A stretch of 64,000 nt of DNA from Torymus aiolomorphi (GCA_036365515.1 CM070877.1:7077001-7141000); one strand, 5' to 3'. Counted from the stretch's first letter, positions 49,176-58,259 are shown. A program made the numbers and translations. The notes: generated by a model from the sequence alone, not told the origin.

Positions 49176-49420
49176 TACATTGAATATGAACGTTTTTATA
49201 CATTATCATAGAATTATCTTAAATAAAATATTTTCATATAAAAACACTTAGCATAGCTTCACATTTAAAATTCGTTTTTGTAAAGAATTGATACACATTA
49301 TCATAATAAATATTAAATAATCTACATCATTAACATTACACAAAGCATTTAAATCAATTACCAAATACACCCTTTAATTTCCTATTCATTATAATTAAAG
49401 TTAATCATTAAAATATGGCT

Positions 49421-50741
49421 TTATGTTGGGTTCTGATTAAATTTTAAAGAGTAACTACCACTTGCTTCATCTTTCTCCATTTGAAAATTATCGGTGGAGT
49501 ATCCAAATGGTTTCAATATTATATTCCCAAGTTCTTTCAGTTTGCCCAGCATTTCTTTTTTTAATTTTTCATTTCTTTCGTTGATCAAAGGTTCCAATCT
49601 CTACAAGAAAATTATCAGTTAAATATTAGATTGTGTATAAGTCTTATGTTTATATTTTTGTACATGATATCTCATAAGTATTTAACCTTTAGACTACTGC
49701 AATGTGACTATTTGAGCCTCTACAAATGTCTAGATTCATCATGACATATAGGATAAAGAGGTAATTAAATTTTTACCGAATAAAAACCATTATTTTTTGA
49801 CAAAAATGTCAGCAGTCTAAAGGTTAGTTATGTTTGTTAGCATTATAATTTAAGTCTATTTATATATAAATAAATTCTTACATGGATAGCAGAAATTGAT
49901 TCTGAATGTATAGGATCAAAGGTTAATACTTTTTTGTAATCGGCTAAGGCTTCATCGAGTTTATCAATATTTTCATAAAAATGTGCTCTTCGCAAATACG
50001 CCTTTACATAATTTGTGTCTAATTCTATTGCTTTTGTACAGTCAATAATAGCTGAAGTTTTATCTGACTAAAATGCAAGTTATTCAAATATTCTTTTATG
50101 ATCGTAATAATAATTTAAAAATCAATAAATAAATATATTACCATAAATTTAACTTTTGATGCCGCTCGGTTTGCATATAAAATAGCTCTCTCTTTTTCAT
50201 ATATCAAAGGACATGTCTTTAATGCTTCTGTGTAAGTAGACGCAGCAGCAGTATAGTTTCCATTTCGAAATAAACTGTTACCTTTAGTTTTAAGGTTTTC
50301 TGATTCATTTTTTAATTCCTAGAAAACAATCATAAATATTATCTTATAGAAACACAAAAATACCATTAAATATTCTAAGGTACATATCTAAAAAATATTG
50401 GAATAGTTTTAAATAGTAATTGGGTAAATTAAGAATTCAAGGTAAGTAAAATATTAATTTTCAGAAAATAGTTGCTTACTAACCTGTTTTTGTTTCTCCG
50501 TAAGATTAAGATCTCTGTCTTTTAAAGCAATATCATCAATAAAGTATTCATCTTCCTCCAAATTACTTTGAATTTCTTCGGCTTCTAAGTCCTTCTCAGA
50601 TTCCAAACTAATGTTATTATTTATTTTCTTGTTATCGTTATCTGTAACATCCTCAGCTTCTATACATGACTTTTCTAGATTTTTAGTTAGCTCTTCAATA
50701 ACTTCTTCGTTTGACGGCACATGGGATAGTTCATTATCCAT
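49421..50741 (-). CDS. TTC1: TTC1, tetratricopeptide repeat protein 1 (complete, four exons)
   Basis: Minus strand: exons 50741-50484, 50318-50142, 50067-49882 and 49600-49421, all joined in phase 0 with GT-AG introns of 165, 74 and 281 bases, giving 266 residues (human TTC1 is a little longer). The start is the ATG at 50741; an in-frame TTG further up is not a plausible eukaryotic start. The N-terminal 86 residues are acidic and predicted disordered (EEDEYFIDD). Three TPR helices pairs follow: SENLKTKGNSLFRNGNYTAA with A-YANRAA; IIDCTKAIELDTNYVKAYLR; and KLDEALADYKKVLTFDP. The end, LKELGNIILKPFGYSTDNFQ, matches the conserved TTC1 tail. TPRs of this group bind Hsp70/90 EEVD tails and G proteins; that function is from family knowledge. 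Cytosolic, no signal peptide. Confidence 0.95.
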
Positions 50742-51081
50742 TTTATGAGTTATACTATTCAAAATAAAATGTCAGATTGTCAAACAAACTCGTGTGATAA
50801 TAGCTGATAATATTTTTCAGAATAACTAAGGTATGCAGATGTTCACCATATATCGTACTTTAAACATTCGTCGTAATATAAACAAGATGACACTTCGTAC
50901 TATTTAATGATTCCTGCTTGACGGTTAGGTTAATATTTTGAATATCGTGAATTCGGGATATTTCAATGTTTGACGAGTCAGCTCATCAGCTTTTACTTAG
51001 GCAGCTTCTACACTAAAGGGTACCAACGAATATATAGACTCTTTAGTGTAGTGCAGGTCCGAATTCATAGTCGTAAGCATA
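50742..51081. other. TTC1 upstream region
   Basis: Presumed promoter region of the minus-strand gene; no TATA box in a convincing place. A small hairpin (TACACTAAAG / CTTTAGTGTA) lies at 51009-51056. Confidence 0.35.
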
Positions 51082-51348
51082 CACTGTAAAAAACCCCTTG
51101 TAGATTTACAATGGATTAGTAAAATTTTTCCTCTAGACAACGGTAAATTCACTACTTTGGAAGTTGTAAAATTACAAATTTCACAACACAACTACATTGT
51201 AAAAATACTTCATTGGAAGTAGGTAAATTACAACCACATTGTAAAAATACTACATTGAAAGTAGGTAATTAAAGTGACCATCATTGAAAGTAGTAAAATT
51301 CATTTACTACTTTCAATGTAGTATTTTTACAAAGGCTTTTTTACAGTG
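51082..51348. mobile_element. TA-flanked MITE with CACTGTAAAAAA termini (mariner type)
   Basis: CACTGTAAAAAACCCCTT at the left and GGCTTTTTTACAGTG at the right, flanked by TA on both sides. The interior has about three direct units of ACTACATTGTAAAAATACTA/GAAAGTAGGTA. The reverse-complement arm of the surrounding palindrome (TAAGTCTATGC at 53991-54001) shows the uninterrupted sequence with a single TA, proving the insertion point. Confidence 0.85.
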
Positions 51349-51525
51349 TAGACTTATACTCATAGACTGCGCGCTCCCGTATAAAGCGCTGAAGCCGGGC
51401 AAGAGAGAGAGGGCAATTCGCCTTGTTAAGACCAGCGTCAGCGTCCCTCGCGGCCAAAATTCGATCTGCTTATTGAAGGATAAACACAGCTGATTAGCAT
51501 GAGCGGTATACGAACCAAAGATTAT

Positions 51526-52393
51526 TTAAGGTAGTTCTCCTCGGACTCCCTAGTCAAAGCAGTGCTAAATGTAGAAGTTACCTAAAATTTAAAAAAACCA
51601 TAGTTGTAATGTGATTTATTTATTTAAAATGATAGAGATAGTCCATGTATTATAAATAAAGCGTATTTAACATGACTAAAATAACTTTTTTCACAAAATG
51701 ACGATTTTCTAGAAACTAGATATCGTCACCCTATTAAAAAAAATCACGTGAGAACGCGCGTGAGTTCTCACGTGAGGTTTTCAACGATATTCTCACGTGA
51801 GTACTCACGTGACTACTCACGTGATTTTTTTTAATAGGGCACTACAAACAATTGTTGATAAATCACTGGAATCTATTTTGTTTCTCAACCGATTTTAGTT
51901 TTCAAGGTCTCAATTTGCTCCTTAAGAAATTTCATGGGGACTTGCCGAAGGAAAAATTAAAAATTATTCAAAACTCAGAAAGTTATAGATAATTGTTCAT
52001 AAATTCATGTACGTCGTTAAAACAAAATATTCTTTTAATTGGTCATAACTTTCTGAGTTTTCAATAATTTTTAATTTTTCCTTCGGCAAGTCCCCATGAA
52101 ATTTCTTAAGGAGCAAAATGAGATCTTGAAAACTAAAATTGGTTGAGAGACAAAAAAGATCCCAATGATTTATCAACAATTATTTGTAGTGACAATATCT
52201 AGTTTCTAAAATATCGCCATTCTGTGAAAAAAGTTATTTTAGTCATGTTATAAATACACTTTATTTATCATACATTGACTATCTCTATCGTTTTAAATAA
52301 ATAAATCACATTACACTATGGTTTTTTTAAATTTTAGGTAATTTCTACATTTAGCACTGCTTTGACTAGGGAGTCCAAGGAGAACCACCTTAA
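51526..52393. mobile_element. 868-bp TTAA palindrome with proven empty site
   Basis: Ends TTAAGGTAGTTCTCCTCGGA / complement with TTAA at 51526-51529 and 52390-52393. Arms of about 330 bases pair through ACTCCCTAGTCAAAGCAGTG and TGCTCCTTAAGAAATTTCAT to a centre near 52010. The opposite arm of the host palindrome (53300-53325) reads straight through with a single TTAA, so the TTAA duplication is exact. This is piggyBac-type behaviour; no transposase is present. Confidence 0.88.
51729..51839. mobile_element. 111-bp MITE with five CACGTG boxes
   Basis: CCCTATTAAAAAAAATCACG at the left and its complement at the right. CACGTG at 51745, 51769, 51794, 51806 and 51818, the last three spaced 12 bases apart. 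The pairing arm at 52180-52200 lacks it, giving the empty site GTCACTAC and a CA (or CAC) duplication. Termini resemble CCCTACTGAAA of the 44511 element. Confidence 0.85.
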
Positions 52394-52426
52394 TTAAAAA
52401 ATAAAATAAGTAGTGATCCGATGAAC

Positions 52427-52487
52427 TGCATTGTGGCACGCCGGAGTCGGTAACGTACCCGCAGCCATTAAAAGAAGAAGAAGAAGA
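52427..52487 (+). mobile_element. 61-bp retroposon fragment with GAA-repeat tail and 15-bp target duplication
   Basis: AGTGATCCGATGAAC occurs at 52412-52426 and again at 52488-52502, flanking a segment that starts TGCATTGTGGCACGCCGGAG and ends ATTAAAAGAAGAAGAAG. The opposite palindrome arm (53262-53276) has a single copy with no insert. A long duplication plus a simple 3' tail indicates target-primed reverse transcription, so it is the 3' end of a SINE or LINE. Confidence 0.85.
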
Positions 52488-52496
52488 AGTGATCCG

Positions 52497-53088
52497 ATGA
52501 ACGTCTTAAAATCATGTATTGATTTGTCTGATATTATCAGATATATTGGCAATGGAACAAGGCCTTATGTGGAAGGCGAAAGAGTTTATAAGGCTAATCA
52601 TATAATATTTTGTGGGTTAGCCAAAGAAAGTAATGATTGCTCAGCAGAGATAATAGCACTGTGCCTAAAAACGTCAGGTTTACAAGAATCTCCTCATGAA
52701 ATAAGAGTAAAGATCTCTTCAAATGTATGTGCTGATGAAAATATCATTCATTAATTGTGTGTGCTTTTGTAAAGCTGGTTTTTTGGAAAAATGCAAACAC
52801 TCTGTTGCAGTTTTAATTCACCTTCACAAGTCAGTTCAAAATTATTGTTTTGTTTATATTCTTAATGATGAGTAAATATTTAAAGCATTTATTTATAAAA
52901 TGTATTAATTCTTTTAAGAACTCCATCATGTATTATTCAAGATGCATCTTGCACGGATTTAAAACAACAGTGGGGTAAGCTAAAACAGACAGCTTCAAAA
53001 ATGTATGAAGTTGTAGAATTGAAGCATTTTTGCAACTTGAAGAAAACAGATTCCAAATTCCTCAAAGTGAAATGTTCTTGTAAATAAC
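52497..53088 (+). pseudogene. SWIM zinc-finger protein gene fragment, degraded
   Basis: Reads MNVLKSCIDLSDIIRYIGNG, PYVEGERVYKANHIIFCGLA, AEIIALCLKTSGLQE and PHEIRVKIS, then a +1 frameshift near 52745. In the new frame it shows a clear SWIM finger, C-F-C-KAGFLEK-C-K-H (Cys 52762, 52768, 52792; His 52798), followed by SVAVLIHLHKS. After stop-filled sequence it resumes at about 52945 (CTDLKQQWGKLKQTASKMYE and VVELKHFCNLKKTDSKFLKV). I recognise the SWIM motif; the full protein is an unnamed arthropod type. It has frameshifts and stops, so it is not functional. Confidence 0.75.
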
Positions 53089-53269
53089 CCGACGTTTTTA
53101 GGCACAGTGCTATTATCTCTGCTAAGCAATCACTACTTTCTTTGGCTAACCCACAAAATATTATATGATTAGCCTTATAAACTCTTTCGCCTTCCACATA
53201 AGGCCTTGTTACATTGCCAATATATCTGATAATATCAGACAAATCAATAAATGATTTTAAGACGTTCAT
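53078..53269 (-). pseudogene. inverted copy of the SWIM-gene N-terminal fragment
   Basis: Minus strand from ATG 53269: MNVLKSFIDLSDIIRYIGNV through AEIIALCLKTSG, differing from the plus copy by a few residues (Ser/Asn, Leu/Ser, Val/Gly). It ends where the palindrome arm ends (about 53078); the frame then runs into loop sequence. It is the pairing arm of the composite foldback. Confidence 0.75.
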
Positions 53270-53581
53270 CGGATCACTACTTATTTTATTTTTTAATTAA
53301 ATAATCTTTGGTTCGTATACCGCTCATGCTAATCAGATGTGTTTATCCTTCAATAAGCAGTTCGAATTTTGGCCGCGAGGGGCGCTGCCGCTGGTCTTAA
53401 CAAGGCGAATAGCTGGGGTCATGCTCTCTCGTTCTAATGGGCGCTTAGGGGGGGAGAGTGTTTCCCTCAACGCCCTCTCCTCCTCTGCCGTCACCATTTC
53501 CCCTCTACCCCCACCACTGTAGGTGTACGAGAGAGATAGCATGACCCCGCGCCACCATCTTGAGCTTCACACCGCCCGTAA

Positions 53582-53771
53582 GGGAGGATCCAGACTGGCG
53601 CTGCGCGTACGATCCGCGGATGCGCGCTGCGCGTCCAACCAATGGCAGCTTGGCTCGAGCGGAATCGAGTAGAAAGAAAGATGATCTAGTCCGCTAGAGC
53701 CAAGCTGCTATTGGTTGGATGCGCAGCGCGCATCCGCGGATCGTACGCGCAGCGCCAGTCTGGACTCTCCC
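53582..53771. mobile_element. Harbinger-type palindromic MITE (TAA flanks) 1
   Basis: GGGAGGATCCAGACTGGCGC at the left, GCGCCAGTCTGGACTCTCCC at the right, flanked by TAA at 53579-53581 and 53772-53774. Arms of about 85 GC-rich bases. Confidence 0.82.
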
Positions 53772-53797
53772 TAAGAGCGCGCAGTCTATGAGTATAA

Positions 53798-53990
53798 GGG
53801 CCTTCACACAGCTCTGAGGAACAGATATAAAGAACAAGAATAACATGGGTTAGTATATCTATATATACGAGGAACAGCGAGATACACAAAGAATAAGAGT
53901 CTTATTCCTTGCTGTTCTTCGTATATATAGATATATAACCCCTGTTATTCTTGTTCTTTTTATCTGTTCCTCAGAGCTGTATGAAGGCCC
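53798..53990. mobile_element. Harbinger-type palindromic MITE (TAA flanks) 2, empty site visible
   Basis: GGGCCTTCACACAGCTCTGA and its near complement at the right; TAA at 53795-53797 and 53991-53993. The other arm of the host palindrome reads GACTTATACTC (51351-51361), the complement of the joined flanks with one TAA. This shows a 3-bp TAA duplication, the PIF/Harbinger signature. Confidence 0.88.
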
Positions 53991-54000
53991 TAAGTCTATG

Positions 54001-54165
54001 CACCGCCACCGTTGTAGTTCGCGCGTTTCACTACGTTCCAATTTTCTTAAGAGTTCTACCTTACCGATCCAGCATCCATATCATGCTGGATCGGTAAGGT
54101 AGAACCCTTAAGAAAATTGGAATATAGTGAAACGCGCGAACTACAACGGTGGTGGTGGAGCGTGG
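54001..54165. mobile_element. palindromic MITE with a smaller palindrome at its exact centre
   Basis: CACCGCCACCGTTGTAGTTC and its complement at 54138-54160; arms of about 48 bases. At the centre the sequence AATTTTC-TTA-AGAAAATT is split by a 58-bp palindrome (54050-54107, AGAGTTCTACC.../complement) flanked by TTA on both sides. Confidence 0.75.
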
Positions 54166-54191
54166 CGTGGAAGCTTGTGGAACGCCCCTTA

Positions 54192-54537
54192 GGGAGATTT
54201 AATTGTACATAAGCGCCGTTCTGCTCTACTCTGCTCTGCTCTGTTCTGTTCTAACCCGGTCCAATTTCAGTTCAGTTCCGTTTGTAAGCGATTTTCCCTT
54301 TACTTGTTTCAGAATTCTGAACGGAATTGAGCGGAACGGAGCAGAGCAGAGCAGAGCAGAGCAGAGCAGGGCCCTTTCTACATATGTGTGTTCTGTCTGT
54401 TCTAGACAACTTCTCTCTACATCTGCCTCTGTCTTACATAAACGGAACAGATCTATTTGTATTTGTCGGGAACACACAGAACACACAGAACACACATATG
54501 TAGAAAGGCCCCAGAGCAGAGCAGAGCGGGACGGCGC
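54192..54537. mobile_element. GCAGA/TCTGC-rich Harbinger-type palindrome, copy 1
   Basis: TTA flanks at 54189-54191 and 54538-54540. Runs of TCTGCTCTGC on the left pair with GCAGAGCAGA on the right. It includes TAAGCGCCGT near the left end and ACGGCGCTTA at the right. An inverted-orientation relative is at 57771. The nested palindrome 54370-54513 interrupts its right arm. Confidence 0.78.
54370..54513. mobile_element. GGGCCCTTTCTACATATG palindrome, copy 1
   Basis: GGGCCCTTTCTACATATGTG at the left and its complement at the right; the interior has ACACAGA/TCTGTGT-like repeats. Inserted in the GCAGA-rich element. A diverged copy is at 62693-62820. Confidence 0.75.
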
Positions 54538-54540
54538 TTA

Positions 54541-55023
54541 GGGACTCGCCACAAATGGGACCGTGCCGTCGCCGCCCGGGTGCCGATGCCATAGCGTGTC
54601 GAGCGCTTTTCGAATCGGAGTGCGCCGTCTAAGAGTATTGCTTCCGTGCTCCAAGCCCTTTTGGACAAGTGAGTTTGCCATCTGCAATCTTTGTTTATGA
54701 CGAAAAAAATCAAGCATAGCCTGGATTGCTCCGAAATATTCTGCAGGTAAAATCATTGTTAAATTATTGTATATTTTGTTAATGTCAACATTATGTTAGT
54801 TTTACGATGTTATAACACCTTTTTTTTTGTTTAATACTGTTTAATAATATGCTTAATTTTTTTCGTCATAAATAGATTGCAGATGGCAAACTCACATGTC
54901 CAAAAGGGCTTGGAGCACGGAAGCAATACTCTTAGACGCAGCACTCCGATTCGAAAAGCGCTCGGCACGCTATGGCACCGACACCCGGGCGGCGACGGCA
55001 CGGTCCTATTTGTGGCGAGCCCC
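54541..55023. mobile_element. 483-bp Harbinger-type palindrome (TTA flanks)
   Basis: GGGACTCGCCACAAATGGGA and its complement; TTA at 54538-54540 (shared with the previous element) and 55024-55026 (shared with the next). Arms of about 180 bases include GCCATCTGCAATCT and CCAAGCCCTTTTGGAC and complements. The minus-strand frames over it mirror each other. Confidence 0.85.
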
Positions 55024-55026
55024 TTA

Positions 55027-55280
55027 GGAGCCTTCTACAACCTCACGTAAAAACTGTGCGTGCACGCAAATTTCCCTAGACTTCACTAGAATAAGAAGTG
55101 CAACCAACCTTGATTAAAAATAAAAACTGTTTTCTAATCACAAACAAACAATTCTTGGATGGTTTTCTGGAGACAAAGTGTGGCAATTTTTAGTCAAGGT
55201 TGGTTGCACAACTAGCTCTAGCAAAATCTAGTGAGATTTGCGTGCACGCACAGGTTTTGCGGGAGGTTGTAGATGGGGCA
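55027..55280. mobile_element. 254-bp Harbinger-type palindrome (TTA flanks)
   Basis: GGAGCCTTCTACAACCTCAC at the left and a complement ending GGTTGTAGATGGGGCA; TTA at 55024-55026 and 55281-55283. CTACAACC at the termini is shared with 55334 and with the transposase-bearing 56884 element. Confidence 0.83.
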
Positions 55281-55283
55281 TTA

Positions 55284-55330
55284 GGGTGAATGTACATAAG
55301 CGCCGCGCTGCGCTGCGCCGTCTTATGCCC
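55284..55330. mobile_element. 47-bp remnant related to the GCAGA-rich element
   Basis: Starts GGGTGAATGTACATAAGCGC, matching the left end of the 54192 element, and ends GGCATAAG-type complement. Probably a minimal or internally deleted copy in the chain. Confidence 0.55.
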
Positions 55331-55333
55331 TAA

Positions 55334-55467
55334 GGGAGTCTCTACAACCTTGCGCGTGCGTGTGCGCTCGCGTGTATAAGGTATACCTATATATAGCGCT
55401 CTCCTATATATAGGTATACCTTATACACGGCGAGCGCACACTCACGCGCAAGGTTGTAGAGACTCCC
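55334..55467. mobile_element. 134-bp Harbinger-type palindrome
   Basis: GGGAGTCTCTACAACCTTGC and its complement; arms of about 63 bases nearly perfect, centre TATATAGCGCTCTCCTATATA. TAA on the left, TGA on the right (one change from a duplication). Confidence 0.8.
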
Positions 55468-55470
55468 TGA

Positions 55471-56606
55471 TCACATAACCGCGTACGATCGCGTACGTCT
55501 GCGTACAACCGCGTCCGACGTTAAGGAAGAATCTAGTAATTTTCGCTGTTGCCAACAGCGGCAATGTCAGTGCAACAACTAGTACTTTCGAGGAACAGAC
55601 CTACACGGAGAGAAAATTTTCAGTAAAAATTACAAAAAGTTCGATAATTTTTACCGAACTTCACGGTACTATGGTAACAGACTGACATTTTTGTAAATTT
55701 TACAGAACAGTTCGGTAATTTTTCTAAGCACTTACTTTTTACTGAACCGTTCCGTAATTTTTACTCTTTTTTGAGTTATAAATTTTATAGAATATGGCGA
55801 ATATGGTAATTAAAAAAAATTTATCTATTTATGGGAATAATTTATATTAATCGCACTTATCGCCATTTTAATAGTTGGGAATCCAGTGTTGCTTTCCTTG
55901 TGGTGTAAGATAAGATGTAAATATGCACGCCGCTTTTACATAGGAAATTTTTATATCTAAAGTCCTAAACATATCTAACTACTATACTACACATAACCTA
56001 AGTAATGCCTTATATTTCGCAATACGCAAACGCTTACATATGAACTTTAGAAACTCAGCGGACTTATATACTAACTGAGGAAAGTCGTGGTCACTTGCGA
56101 GTTTCAATATTCGCCATCTACCGGTTGTGCACGATAATTCTCGCTGAAATTCAATAACGCGCATGCGCACAACAGTCAACAGCGCCACCGCGCGTTACGC
56201 CAACGAAAACTTCCAAACCTTTTCTTAAAAGTTACTGAACAGTTCGGTAATTTTTACTGAAAATTCTATAAAAAGTATAGAAAGTCAAGTAAATCCGCTC
56301 ATTTTGGCAGTCTGTTACCACAGTACCGAAAAGTTCAGTAAAAATTGCGGAACTTTTTGTAATTTTTACTGAAATTTTTCTCTCCGTATACGTATACGAA
56401 AGTCGGCTACTACACCAACGACAGCAGACATAAACAAGCAAGCGTTACTCCGATCTACTACACTTCGTGTGAGTAGGTCTGTTCCTCGAAAGTACTAGTT
56501 GTTGCACTGACATTGCCGCTGTTGGCAACAGCGAAAATCACTAGATTCTTCCTTAACGTCGGACGCGGTTGTACGTAGACGTACGCGATCGTACGCGGTT
56601 ATGTGA
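55471..56606. mobile_element. foldback hosting a 785-bp insertion
   Basis: TCACATAACCGCGTACGATC at the left and its complement at the right; arms of about 130 bases (CGTTAAGGAAGAATCTAGT and GCTGTTGCCAACAGCGGCAA boxes). The element at 55604-56388 lies between the left arm and the loop. Confidence 0.8.
55604..56388. mobile_element. CACGGAGAGAAAATTT element, TA flanks
   Basis: CACGGAGAGAAAATTTTCAG and complement CTGAAATTTTTCTCTCCGTA; TA on both sides. Terminal arms repeat TTCGGTAATTTTTACTGAA-like units (left 55615-55760, right 56230-56380). Termini are a variant of the CACGGAAAAAAATTT family at 20564 and 47238. No transposase; the interior is unrelated to those copies. Confidence 0.8.
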
Positions 56607-56617
56607 TTAGGGCATTA

Positions 56618-56880
56618 GGGAAGGGCCACATATGTGAATACGCTTGCGTACGAATCCGCATAGCGCAGTGGAGTCACTAGGAAAACTTTGTAATGCCAAC
56701 TTTGTAATGCCAGGAAAGTCACTATGGTTTCGTGAGGGACGTCTATTGTTGAGAGGGTTCACGAAGTCATACTGACTTTCCTGTACAGTTGGCACTAGCG
56801 AATTTCGCTTAGGCCGTCTAGTGATTCCGCTGCGCCGTACGCATTCATGCGCAAGCGTATTCACATATGTGGCCAAAGCC
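56618..56880. mobile_element. 263-bp Harbinger-type palindrome (TTA flanks)
   Basis: GGGAAGGGCCACATATGTGA and its near complement; TTA at 56615-56617 and 56881-56883. An inner inverted pair (CCAGGAAAGTCA and complement) forms a second stem. Its right TTA is the left flank of the transposase-bearing element. Confidence 0.82.
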
Positions 56881-56883
56881 TTA

Positions 56884-57770
56884 CGGGCTGCCTACAACCA
56901 CCGATTTTTTTTTGGCGCATGCGTAAAAATCACCAGAGGGGGTTAGGGATGTATGAAGAGCCAACTGTAAAAAATTAACCCTAAATATTGTTTTCGCTGA
57001 ACACACCTAAAAAGATCAAAACATGACTACATGAGTTTCTGCTTTCTAACATTAACAAAGAGTCAAGTGTTGGAAGAAGATTAGTGATTTAGAGATTTTA
57101 TTATAAGAAGATTTTTCAATTAATGTAAAATGGATGATCATAATCTGGTTGTTGAAGTACTGGAAATAAGCATTAATTACCTTCGATTAATACAATTACT
57201 AAGAAATCGAAAAAAAAATTCAGAAGATGGTGGTGCAAACCATTAATTAGAAATAATTACTTAACAGGATATGGTGCTTATGAGAGAGTTTTTACGTATT
57301 TTAAGATGAATGACGAAGAAGAGTTCATGAATTTTACTAGAATGAATGTACAAGCATTTATGTATTTATGTAATTTAGTTAAAGATAGAATAACAAAATA
57401 TAGTCGGAGAGTACCAATACCTCTCCAGAGTTAAGACTGTGTATAACGCTAAAGTAAGTAAATATAATAAATGCAAGTTTAGATTGAATGTTAATTTACA
57501 TATATTTTTACAGCTATTTAGCACATGGCGATTGTGTACAAAAAAATGCATTGTTTTATGCAATTGATGTTTCAACTATTCACCAAATCATTCCAGACTA
57601 GGTTTCAGTTTAGAAAGCAGAAACTCGTATTCTTTGATTTTTAGGTGTGTTCAACGCAAACTCAATATTTAGGGTTAATTTTTTTACGATTGGCTCTTCT
57701 TACATCACTAACCCTCTCTGGTGATTTTTGCGCATGCGCAAAAAAAAAATCGGTGGTTGTAGACAGGGCA
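56884..57770. mobile_element. PIF/Harbinger element with transposase relic
   Basis: CGGGCTGCCTACAACCACCG at the left, complement ending GGTTGTAGACAGGGCA; TTA on the left and TAA on the right. Arms of about 170 bases include GCGCATGCG, AATCACCAGAG and AACCCTAAATATTG boxes. The interior carries the N-terminal part of a Harbinger transposase (57222-57600). CTACAACC termini link it to the smaller palindromes at 55027 and 55334. Confidence 0.88.
57222..57600 (+). pseudogene. PIF/Harbinger transposase N-terminal fragment
   Basis: RRWWCKPLIRNNYLTGYGAY, then FKMNDEEEFMNFTRMNVQAF and YLCNLVKDRITK are typical of the helix-rich region before the DDE domain (ALP1-like proteins). A one-base frameshift near 57430 precedes ELRLCITL; a 60-base intron with GTAAGT and TTTTACAG (57454-57513) then joins to YLAHGDCVQKNALFYAIDVS, TIHQIIPD and a stop. 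The catalytic DDE part is missing, so it cannot be active. A possible start is the ATG at 57130. The enzyme excises and inserts elements at TWA trinucleotides (family knowledge), which matches the flanks of the elements around it. Confidence 0.85.
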
Positions 57771-57981
57771 TAAGCGCCGTTCCGCTCTGCTCCGTTCTGC
57801 TCTGCGCTGCTCTGCTCTGCTCCGTTCCGCTCTAGTCCGAACCAGAATTGTGAAACAAGAAAAGGGAAAATCGCTTACAAACGGAACTGAACTGAAATTG
57901 GACCGGGTTTGAGCAGAACAGAACAAAACAGATCAGAGCAGAGCATAGCAGAGCAGAGCAGAACAGCGCTTATATACATTG
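57771..57981. mobile_element. GCAGA-rich palindrome, copy 2 (opposite orientation)
   Basis: TAAGCGCCGTTCCGCTCTGC at the left and GCAGAACAGCGCTTA at the right. The central segment (GGGAAAATCGCTTACAAACG, ACTGAACTGAAATTGGACCG) is the reverse complement of the centre of the 54192 copy. Confidence 0.78.
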
Positions 57982-58259
57982 ACTCTTACACGGGAGCGAG
58001 CAGTCTATCTCTTGTTACGACCCGAGTCGGGATCTTTTAGTCGAAAGGTATTTCTACAATGGTCGCTAAGTTGACCAGAATAAGAATGTGGAATTCGTTC
58101 GTTCAATTAAGTGCTGAAGCGCATGGAGTCGCGGGAAGTTTGAAATAAAACTCGAACACGAGAAGATTAAAGTTAAGTTGGAATTTATTGAATTAAAGTA
58201 ACTTGTATTAATGACTTTAACAATTATTCGGTTAACGTGTTCGTGACTCTATATAACTC

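Larger units (their letters stand above)
51351..54001. mobile_element. composite foldback carrying an inverted SWIM-gene fragment
   Basis: After removing nested insertions, the left arm (about 51351-52690) and right arm (about 53078-53797) are inverted complements, starting at GACTTATACTCATAGACTGC / complement. Both arms contain the same N-terminal part of a SWIM zinc-finger gene; the rest of that gene sits in the loop. Nested insertions: 51526-52393 (with 51729-51839 inside it) and 52427-52487 in the left arm; 53582-53771 and 53798-53990 in the right. Confidence 0.75.

Noticed and set aside
54203..54756. Several frames of 72-112 codons on both strands
   Set aside because: They lie within palindromic GCAGA-rich elements and mirror each other.
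56606..56620. TTAGGG-CA-TTAGGG resembling telomeric repeat
   Set aside because: The TTA parts are target duplications and the GGG parts are element termini; insects mostly use TTAGG, and there is no array.
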